From: Niveibacterium umoris | GTDB taxonomy: Bacteria; Pseudomonadota; Gammaproteobacteria; Burkholderiales; Rhodocyclaceae | Direction of reading: 5' to 3' | Assembly: GCF_014197015.1 (NCBI RefSeq) | Contig: NZ_JACIET010000001.1 | Coordinates: forward strand, 682,001-746,000 | Length of the DNA: 64,000 nucleotides | Part shown: positions 8,470 to 17,156 of the stretch, one piece after another | How positions within the stretch are numbered: the first letter of the stretch is position 1 | Layout: every line of letters begins with the position of its first letter | The notes under the pieces: model-generated | What the model was told of the DNA's origin: nothing | Databases searched by the model: none | Seen by the model: the letters and a program-made list of their open reading frames with translations, nothing else | Position numbers and translations under genes: made by a program

Positions 8470-9651
8470 ATGGACACCCTCGGAACCGCTTGCCGCATGC
8501 TCGGCGCGGTTGCTTTTCTGTTGTCGGGCTGCGCCAATTCACCCGGGCAGGGCGCGCTGTCGTCTGCGTCAAGCCCGCCCGCATCCGTGCTTCCTGCGAA
8601 GGCTGACGTTACTTCCGGCGCAGACCCGATGCCGTCTCTGGCCAGGCTCTATCAGTCGTATTTTCCGGTTGGCATTGCAATCACGCCTGGCCAGGTGATG
8701 TTCGGCGGAAACACGCAGATTGCCGAGCAGTTCAATGTCGTGGTTGCGGAAAACGCGATGAAGCCTTTTTCGCTCAACAAGTTCGGCCCTGGCCGCTACG
8801 ATTTCGATGCAGCGGACGCCATCGTGAATTTCGCCATCACTCGTGGCATCAAGGTGCGCGGCCACGCGCTGGTCTGGCATGAACAGGCGGCAGACTGGAT
8901 GTTCTACGGCAGCGGCCCGAACGGCGATGCGACCCGGGAGGAACTGACCGAACGCCTGCACACCTACATTCGCGATGTCGTGACGCATTTCAAGGGCCGC
9001 GTCTACGCCTGGGATGTCGTGAACGAAGCCTTCATTCCCGACGAACCGGGCAAGCCGCAGATCGACGGCTGGCGCCAGAGCAACTGGTATCGCATCCTCG
9101 GGCCGCAGTTCATCGCCTTGGCTTTCAAGTTCGCGCACGAAGCCGACCCCGACGCGCTGCTGTTCTACAACGACTACAACACCGAGAAGCCGGCAAAGCG
9201 GGCGATGATCCTGCAACTGATCCGCGATCTGCAGACGCAGGGTGTTCCGATTCACGGCATCGGTCACCAGTCGCATTACACGAGCACCAACCCGTCAGAC
9301 TTCGGGTCGCTCGAAGAGACGATCGTCCAGGTGTCGAATCTCGGCCTCACCAACCACATCACCGAGCTGGATATCAGCATCAGCAGCAACCCGATGACGG
9401 GCTCGGAACCCGAGCTCACGCCGGAACTGGAGCTGGAGCAGGCCCAGCGCTACCACGACTTCTTCAGCATGTGTCTGCGGCAAAGGAAGAACGTCTCGGC
9501 GGTGCTGATGTGGGGGCTCAATGACGACGTCTCCTGGTTGCGCAACTGGCCCCACGCGCGCTTCGATGCGCCGCTGTTGTTCACCGGCGAGATGAAGCCG
9601 AAAGCCGCGTTCTGGGCGGTGGCGAACCTCGCGAAAAGCGCCAGCCACTGA
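8470..9651 (+). CDS. GH10 endo-1,4-beta-xylanase, predicted lipoprotein
   Basis: This is a 393-aa retaining endoxylanase cleaving the xylan backbone. The acid/base Glu is in WDVVNEAF (E186) and the nucleophile in ITELD (E299); KVRGHALVWH and MWGLND are further GH10 blocks. The N-terminus has a hydrophobic segment ending in the lipobox LSGC, so the enzyme is probably lipid-anchored, followed by a Ser/Pro/Ala-rich linker to about residue 50. The start at 8470 has AGGAG six bases upstream; the longer open frame to 8305 has no ribosome site. It supplies xylo-oligomers for the neighbouring importer and GH52/GH1 enzymes. Confidence 0.95.
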   Translation: MDTLGTACRMLGAVAFLLSGCANSPGQGALSSASSPPASVLPAKADVTSGADPMPSLARLYQSYFPVGIAITPGQVMFGGNTQIAEQFNVVVAENAMKPFSLNKFGPGRYDFDAADAIVNFAITRGIKVRGHALVWHEQAADWMFYGSGPNGDATREELTERLHTYIRDVVTHFKGRVYAWDVVNEAFIPDEPGKPQIDGWRQSNWYRILGPQFIALAFKFAHEADPDALLFYNDYNTEKPAKRAMILQLIRDLQTQGVPIHGIGHQSHYTSTNPSDFGSLEETIVQVSNLGLTNHITELDISISSNPMTGSEPELTPELELEQAQRYHDFFSMCLRQRKNVSAVLMWGLNDDVSWLRNWPHARFDAPLLFTGEMKPKAAFWAVANLAKSASH

Positions 9652-9756
9652 CAGATCAAGGGCGTCGATCCGGGGCACGGGCCCACAGTTCCCGTGGCAG
9701 CCCCGCGCTGCCGCAACGCCTGACTTCCTGCGGGGGATTCCGCAACCACGACGCAT

Positions 9757-9773
9757 AAGCGCTCAAAGCGCTT
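9757..9773. promoter_or_regulatory. Perfect 7-bp inverted repeat upstream of binding-protein gene
   Basis: AAGCGCT-CAA-AGCGCTT is a perfect palindrome with a 3-nt loop, 80 nt upstream of the binding-protein start and 105 nt after the xylanase stop. No T-tract follows on either strand, so a terminator is unlikely. It may be an operator or a transcript hairpin. Confidence 0.35.
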
Positions 9774-9852
9774 CGTGCAGCATCAGAACATTCTTGCGTG
9801 ACAAACAATGTGTGGCGGGACGACAACCTGCCCAAGTCGGAGGAGACGGTTC

Positions 9853-11028
9853 ATGAGCAGAAGATCAATCCGCGTCATTGCAGTGACATTGGGCTTTCTG
9901 GCGTCGGCGGGTGTATCGGCGGCGGAGTGGGTGGTGGCGCAAGTCGCTGGCTTCACCGGCCCGTCGGCCCATATCGGGCTCGACCTGCGCGCCGGGGCGA
10001 CGATAGCGATCAATGGCATCAATGCTAGAGGCGGTATCGCGGGGCGCAAGATCAGACTGGTCAGTCAGGACGACGCAAACGATCCGGAAAAGACGGCGGT
10101 GATGGCGCGCAGCCTGCTCGAAAAGGAGCATGCGATTGCATTGTTCGGCACCGGCAACAGCGACACGACCGCGGCGGTTATCAAGGCGGGGCTGCTCGAT
10201 AGCAGCGGCGTTCCCTTGATCGGGCCCCGTTCGGGTGCGGCGAATGTGCTCAAACCCGCAAACGCAAATGTTTTCGTGACGCGTGCGACTTACGTCGACG
10301 AATTGTCGGCGCTGTTCCGCCATTGTGCTGGATCAGGTTTCCAGAATATCGCGGTGGTGTACCAGCAGGACGGGTTCGGGAGCGACTTGCTTGCGAGCGC
10401 GGAGCGGCTTGCCGACGCGCACAAGATCCGCCTGGTTGCAAAGGTGCCCTATGCGGCAAAGCCGGCGCAGCGCAACCAGGTGACAAGTACGCCGGACGTA
10501 CGCGCCGCGATCGACGCGCTTGTGCGCGTGCCGCATCAGGCGGTGTTGCTTGCCACCGAATTCGATGTTGCTGCGTCGCTCATATCGACCTACAAGGGGG
10601 ATGCCAACCCCGGGATGCTGATGACCGTGTCCGCCAACGATGGCGAGTCGCTTGCGCAACGAATCGGTCTTGCACGGGCGCGCGGCGTATGGGTGACCGA
10701 GACGGTGCCTGCACCGCGTAACCAGGGCGTACCTTTGGTGCGCAAGTTCATTGGCGACCTGAAGGCTGGCGGCGTCGCCGAAGCAGACATCGAGGACATG
10801 AAGCTCACCGCGCCGATGCTGGAAGGCTACGTTGCCATGCAGGTGATCATTGAGGGCCTGCGCCGGGCCGGGCCGACAGCCGATCCGGTGAAACTCGCGC
10901 GGGCGGTTCAGGGCATCCGCGATCTTGACCTGGGTGGCTATCGCATCAGTTTCGACGGCGAATCGCGCAGCGGTTCCCGCTTTGTCGAGGTTGGCGTGCT
11001 CGATCGCAACGGAGACGTCATCCGGTGA
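9853..11028 (+). CDS. ABC transporter substrate-binding protein (Leu/Ile/Val, Peripla_BP_6 type)
   Basis: This is a periplasmic type I binding protein (391 aa) with signal peptide MSRRSIRVIAVTLGFLASAG, cleaved after GVSAA. The receptor fold shows GPSAHIGLDLRAGATIAIN, GGIAGRKIRLVSQDD and YQQDGFGSDLL, typical of branched-chain amino acid/amide/urea receptors. AGGAG precedes the ATG at 9853. No LivHMGF permease or ATPase genes lie nearby, so it is an orphan receptor; its ligand is unknown. Confidence 0.88.
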   Translation: MSRRSIRVIAVTLGFLASAGVSAAEWVVAQVAGFTGPSAHIGLDLRAGATIAINGINARGGIAGRKIRLVSQDDANDPEKTAVMARSLLEKEHAIALFGTGNSDTTAAVIKAGLLDSSGVPLIGPRSGAANVLKPANANVFVTRATYVDELSALFRHCAGSGFQNIAVVYQQDGFGSDLLASAERLADAHKIRLVAKVPYAAKPAQRNQVTSTPDVRAAIDALVRVPHQAVLLATEFDVAASLISTYKGDANPGMLMTVSANDGESLAQRIGLARARGVWVTETVPAPRNQGVPLVRKFIGDLKAGGVAEADIEDMKLTAPMLEGYVAMQVIIEGLRRAGPTADPVKLARAVQGIRDLDLGGYRISFDGESRSGSRFVEVGVLDRNGDVIR

Positions 11029-11064
11029 TTCGCCCGCGCCGTGGGTCCGACCAGTGAACCGGCG

Positions 11065-11721
11065 TCAGCGTGTCACCGGCGCCGGCATTTGCGACATGTA
11101 ATCGGCAAGTGCGTCCAGATCGGCCGCGGCGTAGGGTTTGAGCACGGCGGCCATGTCGGCGTTCGAATTGCCACGTGCGCCGTCGCGGATCATGTTCAAT
11201 TCGCGCAGAAGGTAGCCATAGTGCTGTGCGGCGACACGTGGGTAGTACCTGGTGGCGTCACCCTCACCGGCGTTGCCGTGGCAGCCGGCGCAATCCCTCG
11301 AATAGAGGGCTCTGCCGCGTTCGGTCTGGTTGCCCGGACCTTTCCCTGTGGGGCCGGCCACCGGCAGCGACTCGGCATAGCTGGCCGCATCGGCAATCGC
11401 TTCGAGCGAGAGGTCGGGGTCTTCGACGATCGGCGCCATCAGCGCATTGATCCGCTTGCCACTGCGGATATCGATGAGCTGTTTGAGGATCACCGAGGCG
11501 TGCTGCCCCGCCAGCCGCGGAATCGTCCCGCTCACGCGGCCCGAACCATCCTTGCGATGGCAGCCGGCGCATTCTGCGAAGACTGCCTTGCCGCGGGTCG
11601 GGTTGCCCTTCAGCAGCAAGGCGGCTTGCACTTCGACCGGCGTCATCTTTGGGGGTAATTCGGCCAGAACCCATTGCGGGGCGAGTCCGAGGCAGATCAG
11701 TGCAGCCAGCTTGCGGATCAT
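11065..11721 (-). CDS. Diheme cytochrome c (cytochrome c4 family)
   Basis: This is an exported electron carrier of 218 aa. A signal peptide (to QWVLA) is followed by two class I heme domains, each with CAGCH (about C51 and C143), the tandem arrangement of cytochrome c4. Such proteins feed terminal oxidases or nitrite/NO reductases. It lies downstream of the ars operon by 90 bp on the same strand, convergent with the binding-protein gene, but nothing else ties it to arsenic. Confidence 0.9.
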   Translation of the reverse strand: MIRKLAALICLGLAPQWVLAELPPKMTPVEVQAALLLKGNPTRGKAVFAECAGCHRKDGSGRVSGTIPRLAGQHASVILKQLIDIRSGKRINALMAPIVEDPDLSLEAIADAASYAESLPVAGPTGKGPGNQTERGRALYSRDCAGCHGNAGEGDATRYYPRVAAQHYGYLLRELNMIRDGARGNSNADMAAVLKPYAAADLDALADYMSQMPAPVTR

Positions 11722-11811
11722 GGGGCGTCATTCCATGCAGGATCGGGTGGTCGCCATTGTTCCCCATCCGGCGGGCGGACGGGGAACCGCGTGGGGGCGG
11801 CGACCGCCGCC

Positions 11812-12888
11812 TCAGCCGCGTTGGCCCGCTTCGTACCAGGGCTTGCTGCTGTTGACGATGCGCACCACCAGCAACATCACCGGCACTTCGATCAGCACCC
11901 CGACCACCGTTGCCAGTGCAGCGCCGGACTGGAAGCCGAACAGGCTGATCGCCGCCGCCACTGCCAGTTCGAAGAAATTCGACGCACCAATCAGTGCCGA
12001 CGGACAGGCGACGTTATGTTTCTCACCGGCCTGGCGATTGAGCCAGTAGGCCAGCGCCGAGTTGAAGAAGACCTGGATCAGGATCGGCACGGCGAGTAGG
12101 CCGATCACCAGCGGCTGGCGAATGATCGCTTCACCCTGGAAGGCGAACAGCAGCACCAGGGTCGCGAGCAGCGCCGCGATCGACCAGGGGCCGATCTTCT
12201 CCATTGCTGCGTCGAACGCTGCTTGCCCCTTGGCAAGCAGCGCACGGCGCCAGAGCTGCGCGAGGATCACCGGGATCACGATGTAGAGCACCACCGACGT
12301 GACCAGCGTGGCCCACGGCACCGTGATCGCCGAGATGCCTAGCAGCAGGCCGACCAGCGGCGCAAACGCGAAGACCATGATCGTGTCGTTGAGCGCGACC
12401 TGCGACAGGGTGAATAGCGGGTCGCCATTGGTCAGGCGGCTCCACACGAAGACCATCGCGGTGCACGGCGCTGCCGCCAGCAGGATCAGCCCCGCGATGT
12501 AGCTGTCGATCTGGTCGGCCGGCAATAGCGGCGCGAACAGGTGGCGCACAAAGACCCAGCCGAGCAAGGCCATCGAAAACGGTTTGACCAGCCAGTTCAC
12601 AAACAGCGTGACGCCGATGCCGCGCACATGCTGGCGCACTTCATGCAGCGCGCCGAAATCGACCTTCACCAGCATCGGGATGATCATCACCCAGATCAGC
12701 ACGCCGACGGGCAGGTTGACCTGCGCGACTTCCATTGCGCCGATGGCCCGGAAAAGATCCGGGAAAACCTGTCCCAATCCGATGCCAACGACGATGCAGA
12801 GAAAGACCCATACGGTCAGAAACCGTTCGAACAGACTCATCGGCGCGCCGGCGGATTGCTTGATGGCGACTTCACATTGCACGGACAT
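11812..12888 (-). CDS. acr3: Arsenite efflux transporter Acr3
   Basis: This is an inner-membrane arsenite carrier of the ACR3/BART family, 358 aa with about ten membrane segments. The family-typical MSVQCEV N-terminus is present, as is LAAAPCTAMVFVWS, which contains the conserved cysteine needed for As(III) transport in characterised homologues. Its ATG follows the arsA stop by one base, so translation is probably coupled and the protein may be energised by ArsA. Confidence 0.96.
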   Translation of the reverse strand: MSVQCEVAIKQSAGAPMSLFERFLTVWVFLCIVVGIGLGQVFPDLFRAIGAMEVAQVNLPVGVLIWVMIIPMLVKVDFGALHEVRQHVRGIGVTLFVNWLVKPFSMALLGWVFVRHLFAPLLPADQIDSYIAGLILLAAAPCTAMVFVWSRLTNGDPLFTLSQVALNDTIMVFAFAPLVGLLLGISAITVPWATLVTSVVLYIVIPVILAQLWRRALLAKGQAAFDAAMEKIGPWSIAALLATLVLLFAFQGEAIIRQPLVIGLLAVPILIQVFFNSALAYWLNRQAGEKHNVACPSALIGASNFFELAVAAAISLFGFQSGAALATVVGVLIEVPVMLLVVRIVNSSKPWYEAGQRG

Positions 12889-12889
12889 C

Positions 12890-14659
12890 TCAGGCTTTCG
12901 GGATAACGGGTTGGAGGTGGCTCAGGGTGTCCAGGCGCTCGACGCCGATGGGTTCGTCCTGCTGCAGCGGTACGACGGCATAGCGTTTCGCGTGCTGACG
13001 TGCGACGGCTTCGATATCACGCATCTCGTTGCTGGCACGCAGCCGCAGCAGGCGCGATTGCGGACGCGCTGCGGCGACGCTGTTGTTGACGACCCAGGCC
13101 CACGGCTCGATGCCGGCTCGTCGCAAATCGGACTGCAGGTTGGCGGCTTCGAGGACCGGCGTCGTTTCGGCCAGTGTCACGATCAGCACCTTGGTCTGTG
13201 TCGGGTCCTGCAACTGCATCATCGGTGTGGTGAAGTGCATGCCGGGCGCCATCTGGCGGCTGACCTCGCGGTGGTACGCGCCGGTGGCATCCAGCAGCAG
13301 CAAGGTGTGGCCGGTCGGCGCGGTGTCCATCACCACGAACTTGCGGCCGGCCTCGCGGATCACACGCGAGAAGGCCTGGAACACCGCGATTTCTTCGGTG
13401 CACGGCGAACGCAGGTCCTCTTCGAGCAGCGCTCGGCCGACGTCATCGAGTTGCGCGCCCTTTGTCGTGAGGACCTGCTGGCGATAGCGCTCGGTTTCGA
13501 CATGCGGGTCGATGCGGCTGACGCTGAGGTTTTCGAGGACGCCGGTCAGCGTGTCTTCGAGGTGGGCTGCCGGGTCGGAGGTCGTCAGGTGTACAGGCAG
13601 TCCGCGCTTGGCCAGTGAAACGGCGATGGCGGCTGCGAGCGTGGTCTTGCCGACGCCGCCCTTGCCCATCAGCATCACCAGACCGTGCTTGTCTGCGGCG
13701 ATTGCATCAAGAAGCGGGCCCAGGGCCGGGGCGTCGAAGTCTTCAAGTTCTGCGGGCGCTGCAATCGCTGGCGTGTCGCCCTCAAGCAATGCGCGCAATG
13801 CGGGGACGCCAACGAGATTGAAGGGTTTCAGCGGCAAGGTGTCGCGCGGCAGCGCGCACAAGGCCTCGGGCATTGAGGCGATGGCGTCGGCTTCGCGCAG
13901 CGCAATGGCACGAGCCAGCGGATCTTGCGGGCATTCGCTCTCCGGCAGTACGCCGTTGATCACCAGATGCTGATGGCCAAGTCCGACACTGCTGAGTTCC
14001 TGTTGCGTGCGGGCCACCTCGCGCAAGGTCGCGGCCTGTGCGCGGGCAACGAGCACCAGGCGCGTCTGCCTGGGGTCGGCGAGTGCATCCACCGCGGCCT
14101 TGTACTGTGTGCGTTGCTTTTCCAGCCCGGCGAGCGGGCCCAGGCAGGAGGCGTCGCCCTTGCCGGCGTCGAGAAAGCTGCTCCACGCGCCGGGCAACTG
14201 CAAGAGGCGGATCGTGTGTCCGGTGGGCGCCGTATCGAAAATGATGTGATCGAAGCGGGCGGTCTCGGTCGAGTTGGTCAGCAGCCCGGTGAATTCGTCG
14301 AAGGCGGCGATCTCGGTGGTGCAGGCTCCGGAGAGTTGCTCCTCGATTCCGCGCACCACCGCGTCGGGCAGCACGCCGCGCACCGGTCCGACGATGCGGT
14401 CGCGGTAGGCGCGCGCGGCGGCCTGAGGGTCGATCTCCAGCGCGGCGAGGCCCGGCACCGCGGCGACGTCGACAATCCGGTTGCCGATTTCAAGCCCGAA
14501 TACCTGACCGACGTTCGATGCCGGGTCGGTGCTCACCAGCAAAACGTGCCGCCCGCTTTCGGCAAGGTCGATTGCCGTGGCGCAGGCAATGGATGTCTTG
14601 CCGACGCCGCCTTTGCCGGTGAAGAACAGGTAGTGCGGCGGTTGCTGGAGAAAGTTCAT
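12890..14659 (-). CDS. arsA: Arsenical pump-driving ATPase ArsA
   Basis: This is a cytoplasmic two-domain ATPase of 589 aa (E. coli R773 ArsA is 583). It has two Walker A loops of the form GKGGVGKT, near residues 15-22 and 332-339, each followed by a DTAPTGHT signature. It couples ATP hydrolysis to arsenite extrusion and receives As(III) from the ArsD chaperone. I chose the start at 14659, directly before FLQQPPHYLFFTGKGG; the open frame continues upstream into arsD but with no motif. Order: arsR-arsC-arsD fusion-arsA-acr3. Confidence 0.97.
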   Translation of the reverse strand: MNFLQQPPHYLFFTGKGGVGKTSIACATAIDLAESGRHVLLVSTDPASNVGQVFGLEIGNRIVDVAAVPGLAALEIDPQAAARAYRDRIVGPVRGVLPDAVVRGIEEQLSGACTTEIAAFDEFTGLLTNSTETARFDHIIFDTAPTGHTIRLLQLPGAWSSFLDAGKGDASCLGPLAGLEKQRTQYKAAVDALADPRQTRLVLVARAQAATLREVARTQQELSSVGLGHQHLVINGVLPESECPQDPLARAIALREADAIASMPEALCALPRDTLPLKPFNLVGVPALRALLEGDTPAIAAPAELEDFDAPALGPLLDAIAADKHGLVMLMGKGGVGKTTLAAAIAVSLAKRGLPVHLTTSDPAAHLEDTLTGVLENLSVSRIDPHVETERYRQQVLTTKGAQLDDVGRALLEEDLRSPCTEEIAVFQAFSRVIREAGRKFVVMDTAPTGHTLLLLDATGAYHREVSRQMAPGMHFTTPMMQLQDPTQTKVLIVTLAETTPVLEAANLQSDLRRAGIEPWAWVVNNSVAAARPQSRLLRLRASNEMRDIEAVARQHAKRYAVVPLQQDEPIGVERLDTLSHLQPVIPKA

Positions 14660-14678
14660 CGCGGCGCTGCGCCTTCGC

Positions 14679-15491
14679 TCAGCAACAACGGCTGCCGCTG
14701 CAACAGGGCTTGGCGGCGACCGCCTCGCCCTGCAGACCAAGCCAGCGGGTAAGTTCCGCCCGATTCGGGTAGCGGCCGGCGAGTGCAACTTCGCCATCGA
14801 GCAGAATCAGCGGCAGGGCTTCGGCACCCGAGCGCTCAAGGAATCCTTTGACGACGGCGTTTTCTGCAAAGGCCATCGGCTGCTGCGCGAGGTTGAAGCG
14901 TTCAATCGACGCCCCTTGCGCAGTGGCCCACGCCACATCCGCCGAGAAGCTCACGAGTGCCTGGTCGACGTCGGTGCCACATACGCCGGTGCTGCAACAC
15001 AGGGCAGGGTCATAGACTTTCAGGGTCTTCATGCTTGTTCCTTTCGTTGCCTCGAAGCACTGCGGATACAGGGCTTCGAGCGCTGCTCGTTGCTCGGTCT
15101 TGATGTTGATCGTCGGGCGGATCGATCTTGCGCTGGCTTCGGCCTCGGCAAAGCTCGGGCAGATACCCAGTTCCAGCAATACGCCTGCGGCGACGGTGCC
15201 GGTTCGACCTTTGCCTCCACCGCAGTGGAATGCGACTTTCTTGCCGCTTCGGTAAGCCGCGACAACAGCCTGAATCGCGTCGCCGAAGAGTTTGTCCTGC
15301 GGTTCGGCGTTGTTGTCGCCAAGCGGGATGCGTTGCCATTCGACCGCTGGCGCCTGTGCCGCCAGGCCTGTGGATTCCTCACGCAGGTCGACCACGACTT
15401 CTACCGCTTCGTTGTCGATCATCGCCTGTACGTCGCTGGCAGCACCCAAGTAGATGCGGTCTGCGACGAGTGCCTGATAGGACTTTTCCAT
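14679..15491 (-). CDS. arsD: Fusion: CX5R dual-specificity-type phosphatase domain + ArsD arsenic metallochaperone
   Basis: This is one uninterrupted 270-aa frame. Residues 1-153 resemble a dual-specificity/PTP phosphatase: VVVDLRE near 32-38, then the P-loop FHCGGGKGRTG with catalytic C90 and R96. Residues 154-270 are a complete ArsD, with C12-C13-C18 in own numbering (ALCCSTGVCG) and the C-terminal CCSGSRCC pairs. ArsD carries As(III) to ArsA. An ATG at 15032 opens exactly the ArsD part and has AAAGGA eight bases upstream, so free ArsD may also be made. GAGGAG precedes the long start at 15491. The phosphatase part could act on arsenate or on a phosphoprotein; its substrate is unknown. Confidence 0.88.
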   Translation of the reverse strand: MEKSYQALVADRIYLGAASDVQAMIDNEAVEVVVDLREESTGLAAQAPAVEWQRIPLGDNNAEPQDKLFGDAIQAVVAAYRSGKKVAFHCGGGKGRTGTVAAGVLLELGICPSFAEAEASARSIRPTINIKTEQRAALEALYPQCFEATKGTSMKTLKVYDPALCCSTGVCGTDVDQALVSFSADVAWATAQGASIERFNLAQQPMAFAENAVVKGFLERSGAEALPLILLDGEVALAGRYPNRAELTRWLGLQGEAVAAKPCCSGSRCC

Positions 15492-15507
15492 GACGGGCTC
15501 CTCGCGT

Positions 15508-15987
15508 TCAGGGCAGCAGCGTACCGATACGGTCGAGCTCGGCCTTGAGGCGCGCGCGGTCGTTCGTGAGTTCGGCAAGCGGCAGCGCGAGGAAGGCTTC
15601 GATGCGGGCGCGCAGGATGCGGTAGGCGGTCATGAACGCGGCGTCTATTTCTTCGTCGGTTCCGGTGGCGTGAGCCGGGTCTTCAACCCCCCAGTGCGCG
15701 CGCAGCACCGGGCCGATATAGGCCGGGCAGGTTTCGCTGGCGGCATTGCCGCACACGCTCAGCACGATGTCGGGTGTTGCCGGCAGGTTCTCCCACGATT
15801 TGCTGTGGTAGCCCTCCGTGTCGATGCCTTCGCGCGCGAGCAACGCAAGTGAGCGCGGATGCACATAGCCGGTCGGCTTGCTACCGGCGCTCATCGCACG
15901 CCAGCCCGCGGGCGCGAGGTGGTTGAAGGTCGCCTCGCCAAGGATCGAGCGACAGGAGTTGCCGGTGCACAGGAAGAGAACGTTCAT
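15508..15987 (-). CDS. arsC: Arsenate reductase ArsC, LMW-phosphatase fold (probably thioredoxin-coupled)
   Basis: This enzyme reduces arsenate to arsenite in the cytoplasm (159 aa). The anion loop CTGNSCRS gives catalytic C7 and R13. A second cysteine pair in SVCGNAASETCP fits the three-cysteine relay of thioredoxin-linked ArsC enzymes. The ATG overlaps the arsR stop (ATGA), and the stop lies 16 nt before the phosphatase-ArsD fusion. The frame stays open upstream through arsR, but the family N-terminus begins exactly at 15987. Confidence 0.95.
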   Translation of the reverse strand: MNVLFLCTGNSCRSILGEATFNHLAPAGWRAMSAGSKPTGYVHPRSLALLAREGIDTEGYHSKSWENLPATPDIVLSVCGNAASETCPAYIGPVLRAHWGVEDPAHATGTDEEIDAAFMTAYRILRARIEAFLALPLAELTNDRARLKAELDRIGTLLP

Positions 15988-16361
15988 GATTTTTTCGCGG
16001 TTCGGGAAGATGAAAGGGGCGGCAGCACTTCGGGGGCACAACACGATGCCTCGCGCAATTCGGCGCATTGCTCGGGATGCCCGGCACAACACTCTTCGGT
16101 GAGGTAAGCGACCAGATCGAGCATCAGCGGCAGGTTTGCGCGGTAACGCTGGTAGCGGCCCTCCTGTTCGACGGTTGCGAGGCCTGACTGCACCAGCGCC
16201 TTCAGGTGGAAGGATGTATTGGTGGGCGGCAGTTCGAGCGCCTGGGCGATTTCGCTTGAAACCATGCCCTCGTGACCTTTGCGCACAAGCAGGCGAAAGG
16301 CGTCGAGGCGGATGCCGGAGGCGAGCGATTCGAAGAGCGTGGTAGCGGTAGTGCGGTCCAT
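15984..16361 (-). CDS. arsR: Arsenic-responsive repressor ArsR
   Basis: This is an ArsR/SmtB winged-helix repressor of 125 aa (ALELPPTNTSFHLKALVQSGLA as the recognition region, about residues 43-64). The C-terminal tail has several cysteines (ECCAGHPEQC, SCCAPE) that could bind As(III), as in the ArsR subgroup with C-terminal thiols. It is first in the ars operon, overlaps arsC by ATGA, and would repress from the direct repeats that abut its start codon. Confidence 0.94.
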   Translation of the reverse strand: MDRTTATTLFESLASGIRLDAFRLLVRKGHEGMVSSEIAQALELPPTNTSFHLKALVQSGLATVEQEGRYQRYRANLPLMLDLVAYLTEECCAGHPEQCAELREASCCAPEVLPPLSSSRTAKKS

Positions 16362-16380
16362 ACAACAATACTACAACAAT
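16361..16380 (-). promoter_or_regulatory. Tandem 9-nt repeats at arsR start (candidate ArsR operator)
   Basis: TACAACAAT occurs at 16361-16369 and 16372-16380 (read ATTGTTGTA on the minus strand) with a 2-nt spacer. It is AT-rich against GC-rich surroundings and touches the arsR ATG, where an autoregulated repressor would block initiation. The next 40 nt leftward from 16420 should hold the promoter; I see no clear -35/-10 pair. Confidence 0.5.
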
Positions 16381-16537
16381 AATTGGAGTGTTGCCTGCGT
16401 GTTGACGCGAACGCCACGGCTCGCCCGCCATCTCGCGGCAATGCAACCCGCTTATTCAATTGAAAGAGCCGCTATGTCGTACGACCTGGCAAGCGCAAGG
16501 CAATCATTGGGCAAGCGCCAGCATCTGGCCGTCCCGG

Positions 16538-16575
16538 AAAAAAGAATGCCCGAGGGTAAAGCGCCTCGGGCATTC
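16538..16575 (-). terminator. Rho-independent terminator of the alkylsulfatase operon
   Basis: A perfect 12-bp stem, GAATGCCCGAGG (16544-16555) with CCTCGGGCATTC (16564-16575) and an 8-nt loop, is followed on the minus strand by six T residues (A-run at 16538-16543). It ends the operon 20 nt after the stop of the gene at 16596. Confidence 0.92.
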
Positions 16576-16595
16576 GGCCGATCAAACCAGCGGAT

Positions 16596-17156
16596 TCAAC
16601 GCAGCGCCGTGGTCGCCTTTGCGTCCGGGTAGGCTTGACGCAGCAGGCCAAGCAGTCGGTCGCGCGCAGCGGTGTCACCGTGAACCGCGAGCAGGCCCAT
16701 CGAAAGGGCCCGATCAGCTGACAATTGCCCGCTGACCATGTCGCGCAGGGCTGCGCCCGATGCAAGCACTGTCGTGTCGGTGTGAAGACCGTCGACGTGG
16801 GTTGCAAGCGACCAGCGTCCTGCCCTTGCACTGACGCGTGTCCAGACGCCCGCCTCAACCTGCAGCACCGCAAAAGCGCGCATCGAACGCGGGGCAGCCG
16901 GTAATGCCGCCACGAAGGCGCGCAGACGTTCGTCTGCCCGTTCATGGGCCGCTTGCGTGTCGAGTGCCGTATCGGGGCTCAGCCAGCCGCTGCTGATGGC
17001 GTCATGCGCAGCAAAGGCCACCGCGAGTGAGCCTTCGTGCGCAGCAGCCAGCGAATCGCCCATGCCGCCCTCCAGCCCACAAGCGGTCGCCGCCGCGCAG
17101 AGCGTGGTCGCGAGCAGGGCTGCTGCCAGCCCCGTTAGCGTTCCTGAGCGGTTCAT
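16596..17156 (-). CDS. Exported hypothetical protein downstream of alkylsulfatase
   Basis: I do not recognise this 186-aa protein. It has a hydrophobic signal-like N-terminus (LTGLAAALLATTLCAAATACG) whose ATAC could be a poor lipobox, then a helical Ala-rich body with no cysteines beyond the leader and no known motif. Its start overlaps the alkylsulfatase stop by 4 nt (17153-17156), so the two are translationally coupled, and the terminator follows directly. A secreted partner, stability factor or inhibitor of the sulfatase is possible but only inferred. Confidence 0.75.
   Translation of the reverse strand: MNRSGTLTGLAAALLATTLCAAATACGLEGGMGDSLAAAHEGSLAVAFAAHDAISSGWLSPDTALDTQAAHERADERLRAFVAALPAAPRSMRAFAVLQVEAGVWTRVSARAGRWSLATHVDGLHTDTTVLASGAALRDMVSGQLSADRALSMGLLAVHGDTAARDRLLGLLRQAYPDAKATTALR

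Noticed and set aside
16447-16537. Possible small gene right of the terminator
   Set aside because: ATG codons occur here but frames run into the terminator stem and lack any motif or spacing support.
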